This document shows positions 57,343 to 64,000 of a DNA stretch of 64,000 bases, piece after piece. Each line of letters starts with the position of its first letter. Position 1 is the first letter of the stretch. The notes under the pieces are model-generated. The model did no database searches, was not told where the DNA came from, and saw only the letters and a program-made list of their open reading frames with translations. Source of the DNA: Bettongia penicillata ogilbyi (Eukaryota; Chordata; Mammalia; Diprotodontia; Potoroidae); NCBI GenBank assembly GCA_023548195.1, contig JAJHZJ010000014.1, positions 11,942,718 through 12,006,717 on the forward strand. Direction: 5' to 3'. A program made the translations under genes and the position numbers.

Positions 57343-59774
57343 TTTTTTTTAATATAAATTTATTTATTTAACTTTTTTTACATCCATTTTCACAATATTT
57401 TCTATTCTCCCTTTTGACCCTATCCCTCCCTGAGTGTTGACTTCAAATTGCTCCCTCCTCCCATTGCCCTCTCTTCCATCATCCCACCGCACCCTGCTTA
57501 TCTCCTTCTCCCCCACATTCCTGTATTGTAAGATAGGTTTTCATACCAAAATGAGTGTGCATTTTATTCGTTCCCTTAGTCGAATGTTATGAGAGCAAAC
57601 ATCATGTTTTTTTCCTCAGCTCTCCTCTTTTTCCCTCCACTAAAAAGTCTCCTGCTTGCCTACTCTGTGAGAGATAATTTGCCCCATTCCATTTCACCCT
57701 CTCTCCTCCCAATACATTTCTCTTATACATTTACCTTAACTTTTTAAGATATGATCCCATCCTATTCAATTCACTCTGTGCTCTCTGTCTCTGTGTGTGT
57801 GCATGTGTATATGTGTGTGTGCACACACACGTGTACATATGTGTGCGTGTGTGTGTATGTGTGTGTGTAATCTCACCAACTACCCAGATATTGAAAAGTT
57901 TCAAAAGTTACAAATATTGTCTTTCCATGTTGGAATGTAAACAGAACAAATTCAGTAAGTTCCTTATGACTTATCTTTGCTGTTGACTTTTTCATACTTC
58001 TTCTCATGCTTGTGTCTGAAAGTTAAATATTCTTTTCAGCTCTGGTCTTTTCACCAAAAGTGCTTGAAAGTCCTCAATTTCATTGAAAGACAATTTTCCC
58101 CCTGAAGTATTATACTCATTTTAGCTGGGTAGATGATTCTTGGTTTGAGTCCTAGTTCCTTTGACTTCTGGAATATCCTATTCCATGCCCTTCTATTCCT
58201 TAATGTAGAAGCTGCTAGATCTTGTGTTATCTTGATTGTATTTCCACAATACTAGAACGGTTTCTTTCTAGTTGCTTGCAATATTTTCTCCTTGATCTGG
58301 GAATTCTGGAATTTGGCCACAATGTTCCTAGGAGTTTCTCTTTTTGGATCTCTTTCAGGTGGTGATCAATGGATTACATCAATACTCATTTTGCCCCCTG
58401 TTTCTAGAATGTCAGGGCAATTTTCCTTGATAATTTCATGAAAGATGATGTCTAGGATCTTCTTTTGATCATGGCTTTCAGGTAGTCCCATAATTTTTAA
58501 ATTGTCTCTCCTGGTTCTATTTTCCAGGTCAGTTGTTTTTCCAATGAGATATTTCACATTATCCTCGATTTTTTCATTCTTTTGTTTTTGTTTGGTGATT
58601 TCTTGGTTTCTCATAAAGTCATTAGCCTCCATTTGTTCCATTCTAATTTTGAAAGAACTATTTTCTTCAGTGAGCTTTTGAACCTCTTTTTCCATTTGGC
58701 TAATTCTGCTTTTGAAAGCATTCTTCTCCTCATTGGCTTTTTGAACCTCTTTTGCCAATTGAGTGAGCCTATTTTTCAAGATGTTATTTTCTTCAGCATT
58801 TTTTTGGGTCTCCTTTACCGAGGTATTGACCCGTTTTTCATGCTTTTCTTGCATCTCTCTCATTTCTCTTCCCAGTTTTTCCTCCACCTGCCTAACTTGA
58901 TTTTCAAAATCCTTTTTGAGCTCTTCCATGGCCTGAGCCCATTGGATATCTATTTCGGATATTTGGGATACAGAGGCCTTGATTTCTATGTTGTTCCCTG
59001 ATGGTAAGCATTGTTCTTCCTCATCAGAAAGGAAAGGAGGACACATCTGTTCAACAAGACAGTAACCTTCTATGGTCTTATTTTTTTTTCCCTTTTCTGG
59101 GCATTTTCCCAGCCAGTTACTTGACTTCTGAGATTCCTGTCCACCCCCGCCTAGATATGCCCAACTAGTGCTTGGGGTCTGAGATTCAAATGCTGCCCCC
59201 CAGCCTCAGGGCTTTCAGCGGGGCAGGCAGGGCTTCTATTCAGAGTAAGATTAAATTCAGTTTCTCAGGTGGGGGCAGGGCCACCTGGCAGGGCTCAGTA
59301 CCCTCAGGGGGTTTATGCAGAGACCTTCAGTAATGGATCTGAGGTCCTTCCTACTCCGGAAGCCCCTGGCCACCACTGCTTCTGCTGCTGCCTCCCAATG
59401 GGCCCTGAGTTATGGAGACACCCCGCTCCCCTCTTGGTCAGCCCAGAAGTCTCTCTCACTGACCTGTAGTGCCTGTGGGTGGAAGGACCTTCGTGGCCAC
59501 CAGAGAATCCCTCCCGGAAGCCTACTCCAATCTGCTCCTGTCGGTGCCATGTGGCCAGGGCAGGGCTGGACTCTGCTCCTCTCCCGTGTGCAATGGACCC
59601 CTGGAGTCGATTCTTCAGGGCTCTCTAGAACGGAAATCTCCTCCACTCCGTTGCTGTGTGGCTTCCACTGCTCCACAATTTGTTGGGATTTCTTTTTACA
59701 GGAAATTTATGGTCTGTGGGTTTGGAGCTAGCATACGTGAATCTTTCTACTCTGCCATCTTGGCTCCTCCCCCC
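57343..59774 (-). mobile_element. HAL1-like element copy D, antisense
   Basis: Runs from a poly-T (poly-A of the minus strand) at 57343 through the 3' UTR, with a (TG)n-rich patch at about 57793-57868, to the ORF1 region and a 5' end at 59774, where the minus strand begins 'ggggggaggagccaagatgg'. The 5' end looks complete. No ORF2. I did not find a convincing target-site duplication. It is oriented opposite to copies C and E on either side. Confidence 0.85.
58366..59046 (-). pseudogene. L1 ORF1p-like fragment, copy D
   Basis: 226 open codons on the minus strand, with the coiled-coil (AMEELKKDFENQVRQVEEKL) and the domain start TTDLENRTRRDNLKIMGLPE. The N-terminus (minus-strand ATG near 59115) is in another frame, and the C-terminus is cut by a stop after the 'IDVIH' residues at 58366. 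Confidence 0.8.
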
Positions 59775-60459
59775 AAATTAATTATCTTAAGAGAAGAGTG
59801 ACTTTTAGTCTACCTTGTGTAATCCTAAAGAGTTATCCAGGTTTACTCAGAGTTATTCATTTTAACATGGTTATCAACTTAACATGTTTTATTATAAATT
59901 ACTTATTTGACATGCACTATATTGAAATTGATTACACAATGTATTTGTATCTCCCATCCCACAATCTTTTGCTGCAATTTAATTGGCAATTGCCAAATGA
60001 ATTCAATTTTGCAGAAGAGGTCATCTTCTTATAAAAAGCATTCTATTATTAGTTCCTTGGCAGAATCTCATCCTGGTAATAAGGGAATGAGCACATAAAA
60101 GTAAATAGTTAGAGTAAATAATAAAATAAATGACTAGAGTGAAAATTTTGTGTGCACATGTATGTATACATATATAGGTATATGTGTATATATACAATTA
60201 ATATATACGTATATAACACAAGATCAGATAATTATATATGACAAATATTAAAAATTAGGTTCAGAATTTTATAATTCTTCAGTTATTTGAATTTCTTTCA
60301 TATATCATCATAACAATTTGCCAACTTATATCACAAGATAATTTTAGGTAATTAACCGAAATTCCTTCCCTTTCTGGAATTGGAATACAAGTGAAGAAGA
60401 ACAAAGATCAACAACAAAAGTTAAATGTTCGTTCTACAAGTCAGATGTTTATAGATTCT
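59775..60459. other. Unassigned AT-rich sequence
   Basis: Short host sequence between HAL1-like copies D and E. No gene recognised. Confidence 0.55.
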
Positions 60460-62476
60460 AAAAGATTCTCCCTGCAAGAGTACAGTGCCAAGATGGCAGG
60501 CTAGAAAGACCCACTTGTGCAGGGTCTTCTCCACAGCCCATGAAATAGCTGTAGAGAGAGTCTCTCAACCAATTTTGTAGAAACAGAAGTGGAAAACAAC
60601 AGAGTGGAGGAAATTTCCAGCCCTCAGTGACCTGAAAGACCCATGGAATCATCAATTGTGCTGGACACAGAGCGGAGCGTGGAGCCCAGCCCAGCCTTGG
60701 CAAAGCAGTGCCACGAGGCTCTGGGAGGAGGATAGCTCTGGGGTGGAATCTCCAGTCCCCGTAGCAGGTCCTCAGATGCCTCAGCCCACAAGGACCAAAG
60801 GTCAGTGACAGGGTTTTATCAGCTGGCCACGAATGGAAAAAGGCCTTCCCATACCTCCAACAGCAGGCAGTGAACACAGAGGGTGCACAGCAGCCCATAT
60901 GGAAGCTCCAATGTTGGAGCGTAAAAGCCCCTGGGGGCACTGAAGAGCTGAGTCTTACATCAGCCCTGGGTGGAGGCTCTAGACAAACTGGTCTTTGTCT
61001 CAGACTGAATGATGGCCATGCCCATTGAGCTTATCTGAAAATCAGCCCCCAATGCTGGCTTGGCAGAACTGGAGGCCAAGTGGCTGTGGAGAGGTATCTG
61101 CTGATATTCTGGGCACAAAAATCCCTCTCTGCATCCAGTCTAGTACACTCTTGATTGTGTCACCTTGGAGGAACTGAGATCTTACAGATTCCCAGAGTAC
61201 ACTCTACTATTTACAAAGTACCCAAAAGTCAAGTAACTGGTTGGGAAAATGACCAAAACTGGAGGGGAAAAGACTATAGAAGGTTACTTTCTTGGTGGAC
61301 AGATATCTCCTCCCATCCTTTTGGATGAGGAAAACAATGCTTACCATCAGAGAAAGACATAGAAGTCAAGGATTCTGTATCCCAAGCATTCAAAATAAAT
61401 ATTCAGTGGGCTCAGGCCATGGAAGAGCTCAAAAAGGATTTGGAAAATCAAGTTAGAGAGGTGGAGGAAAAATTGGGAAGAGAAATGAGAGAGATGCAAG
61501 AAAAGCATGAAAAGTGAGTCAGCACCTGGCTAAAGGAAACCAAAAAAAAAAAATGCTGAAGAAAATAACACCTTGAAAAATAGGCTAACTCAACTGGCAA
61601 AAGAGTATCAAAAAGCCAATGAGGAGAAAAATACTTTAAAAAGTGGAATTAGCCAAATGCAAAAGGAGGTCCAAAAGCTAACTGAAGAAAATAGTTCCTA
61701 CAAAATTAGAATGGAAGAGATGGAAGCTAATGACTTTATGAGAAACCAAGAAGACAAAAAACAAAACCAAAAGAATGACAAAATGGAAGACAATGGGAAA
61801 TATCTCATTGGAAAAACAACTGACCTGGAAAATAGATCCAGGAGAGACAAGTTAAAAACTATAGGACTGCCTGAAAGCCATGATCAAAAGGAGATCTTGG
61901 ACATCATCTTTCATGAAATTATCAAGGTAAAGTGCCCTGATATTCTAGAACGAGAGGGTAAAATAAATATTGAATCCACCAATCTCCACCTGAAAGAGAT
62001 CCAAAAAGAAGAAACCCCTAGGAACATTGTCTCCAAATTCCAGAGTTCCCTGGTCAAGGAGAAAATATTGCAAGCAGCTAGAAAGAAACAATTCCAGTAT
62101 TGTGGAAATACAATCAAGGTAACACAAGATCTAGCAGCTTCTACATTAAGGGAGAGATGGGTGTGGAATAGGATATTCCAGAAATCAAAGGAAATAGGAT
62201 TAAAACCAAGAATCACCTCCCCAGCAATACTGAGTATAATACTTCAGGGGAAAAAGTGGTCTTCCAATGAAATCGAGGACTTTCAAGCATTCTTGATAAA
62301 AAGACCAGAATTGAAAAAAAAATTGGCCTTCAAACACAAGAATGAAGAGAAGCATGAAAAGGTAAACAACAAGAGAAGTCATAAGGAACTTACTAAAGTT
62401 GAACTCTTTACATTCCAACATGGAAAGACAATATTTGTAACTTTTGAAACTTTTCAGTATCTGGGAAGTTGGTGGG

Positions 62477-62518
<42 letters not shown>

Positions 62519-63396
62519 GAGAGACAGAGGAAGAGATAGAGACAGACAGAGAGACAGAGAGCACAGGGTGATTTGAACAGGATGGGATCATATTTTTAAA
62601 AAATGCAATTAAGTGGTGAGAGAGAAATGTATAGGGAGGAGAAAGCAAGAAATGGAAAGGGGCTAATCATCTCTCATAAAAGAGGCAAGCAAAAGACCTT
62701 TCAGTGGAGGGAAAAAGAGGGGAAGTGAGAGAAAAAATGTAACTTACTATCATCACATTCGACTAAAGAAAGGAATAAAATGCACACTCATTTTGGTATG
62801 AAAACATCTTACAGTACAGGAAAGTGAGGGAGAAGGGGATAAAAAGGGTGGGGGGATGATGGAAGGGAGGGCAGTGGGAGGAGGGAACAATTTGAAGTCA
62901 ACACTCTTGGGGAAGGACAGGATTCGAAGAGAGAACAGAAGCAATAGGAGGCAGGATAGGATGGAGGGAAATATAGTTAGTCTTACACAACATGACTATT
63001 ATGGAAGTCATTTGCAGAATGACACAGATATGGCCTACATTGAGTTGCTTGCTTCCCAAAAGGGAATGGGTGGAGAGGGAGGAAAGAAGAGAAGTTGGAA
63101 GTCAAAGTTGTAGGAACAACTGTCGAGTACTGTTCTTACTACTAGGAAATAAGAAATACAGGTAATGGTGTATAGAAAGCTATCTGGCACTACAGGACAA
63201 AAGAGAAGATGGGGGGAAGGGAAGGGAGGGATATCAAAAGAGGGGGCAGATCGGTGATAGGGGCAATTAGAATGCTCCGTGTTTTAGGGTGGGGGGAAGG
63301 GAGAAGTGGGGATAAATTTGGAACCCAAAATTTTGTGAAAATGCATGTTAAAAGTTAAATAATTAAATTTTTTAAAAAAAAGATTCTGCCTTCAAG
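60460..63396 (+). mobile_element. HAL1-like element copy E, full length
   Basis: Target-site duplication of 19 bases: 60460-60478 and 63378-63396 ('aaaagattct(c/g)cc(t)gcaag' type, two mismatches). It starts near 60479 with 'agtacagtgccaagatggca'. A 5' UTR of about 770 bases is followed by the ORF1 region (from about 61249), a (CA)n at 62481-62512, a GA-rich segment, the 3' UTR and a poly-A tail. No ORF2. About 2.9 kb. Confidence 0.87.
61249..62571 (+). pseudogene. L1 ORF1p-like protein, copy E (N-terminal break)
   Basis: The N-terminal part (from ATG near 61249) is broken by a stop at about 61515 (TGA in 'aaaagtgagtcag') and an A-run length change near 61545-61554. From 61573 a 332-codon frame stays open through the coiled-coil (KEYQKANEEKNTLKSGISQM), the domain start TTDLENRSRRDKLKTIGLPE, the region around EETPRNIVSKFQSSLVKEKI and LKPRITSPAILSIILQGKKW, and then reads into the (CA)n (poly TH) and GA-rich 3' UTR. 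The ORF is thus longer than ORF1p at its end only because the stop is lost. Confidence 0.75.
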
Positions 63397-64000
63397 TGTT
63401 GCAGGTAATATCCAAATATCTGGTTTAGATTAGGATATAGTAAGAAGTATGGGAAAATGGTTCCTAATTTGATGTTCTCACTGGAGACTAAAGTTTCAAC
63501 TAGCTCGCACTGCCTGTCCTGGATATTAGCAAAGCAAACTTGAATTGCATTAAGATCTAGTTTTGCAAGAGATTCTAACAGAAATGGGGATCTCTACAAG
63601 AGAACCGCTGAAGGAAGCTGTAATGAAAGCCCATCTATTCCAGAATGTTGATGTTCGTATGATCAGCAAACTACATTAGAAAATATTCTCAGAAATCAGG
63701 TCATTTTATGAGACATCCAAGTTGTAAGATGTGATGTACTGATAGAAATAACAATGACAGTGGGTTAGTGATACTTTACTTTCATTTTTTCCTTATGCAC
63801 CTATGTTCTGTATAACACCTGGTTGCTTGCTAAGGAACGGCCCTCAACAGCTTCTGTTAAAGCATCAACAAAGAAATATTGTTAATATTGACAGAGGGTA
63901 TAGTCCAGTATCAAATTCTCCTTTTATAGTAAGCAACTTGGTCATTGGAAGAATGGATGTTGCACCTGTAGGATGAATGGAGGTACACATAAACTTCTCC
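63397..64000. other. Unassigned sequence to the window end
   Basis: No gene or clear repeat recognised. Confidence 0.5.

Noticed and set aside
58582..59001. 139-codon plus-strand ORF
   Set aside because: Shadow of the antisense ORF1 of HAL1-like copy D. Similar shadows occur opposite the ORF1 regions of copies B, C and E.
60458..60940. 160-codon minus-strand ORF
   Set aside because: Lies antisense in the GC-rich 5' UTR of copy E, with no recognisable domain.

Overview
The window looks like a marsupial (metatherian) germline chromosome segment, probably from an opossum-like species. It carries the 3' half of an immunoglobulin heavy-chain (IGH) locus: a JH cluster, the J-C intron with a candidate intronic enhancer and a switch-mu tract, and all six IGHM (IgM heavy constant) exons including the membrane exons. 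The marsupial assignment rests on the repeats. These are L1-type LINEs and ORF1-only 'half-L1' (HAL1-like) elements, RTE-type LINEs with their companion SINEs, and marsupial CORE-SINEs. No C-delta exons are visible in the 26 kb after IGHM, which fits the known absence of IgD in marsupials. Layout: 1-6.2 kb is old L1 sequence interrupted by SINEs. 6.67-13.20 kb is one decayed gammaretrovirus-like provirus inserted into a SINE. 13.9-16.8 kb holds an internally deleted HAL1-like copy, an imperfect direct repeat and an antisense solo LTR. 18.6-20.55 kb holds five JH or JH-derived segments. 20.55-28.64 kb is the J-C intron, with an enhancer-like core near 22.5 kb and a switch-mu tract at about 24.5-27.4 kb. 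IGHM runs from 28,643 to about 37.7 kb (CH1, CH2, CH3, CH4 with secretory tail, M1, M2). From about 38 kb to the end there are only retroelements: four nearly complete HAL1-like copies, old L1 ORF2 pieces on both strands, an antisense RTE fragment and CR1/L3 remnants. The main result is that this JH-Cmu cassette keeps its whole architecture but looks dead. CH1 has two in-frame stop codons, one replacing the conserved Ig-fold tryptophan. CH4 has a one-base frameshift with an early stop. The M1 acceptor is out of phase by one base. At least four of the five JH segments are damaged, and the one with a clean J motif has a poor recombination-signal heptamer. CH2, CH3, the secretory tail, the transmembrane segment and the switch repeats still look well preserved, which suggests recent inactivation. 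Because IgM is normally indispensable, the simplest inference is a second, retired copy of the IGH J-C cassette with a functional copy elsewhere. Assembly error or a null allele are the alternatives. No tools were run; all calls come from reading the sequence and its translations.
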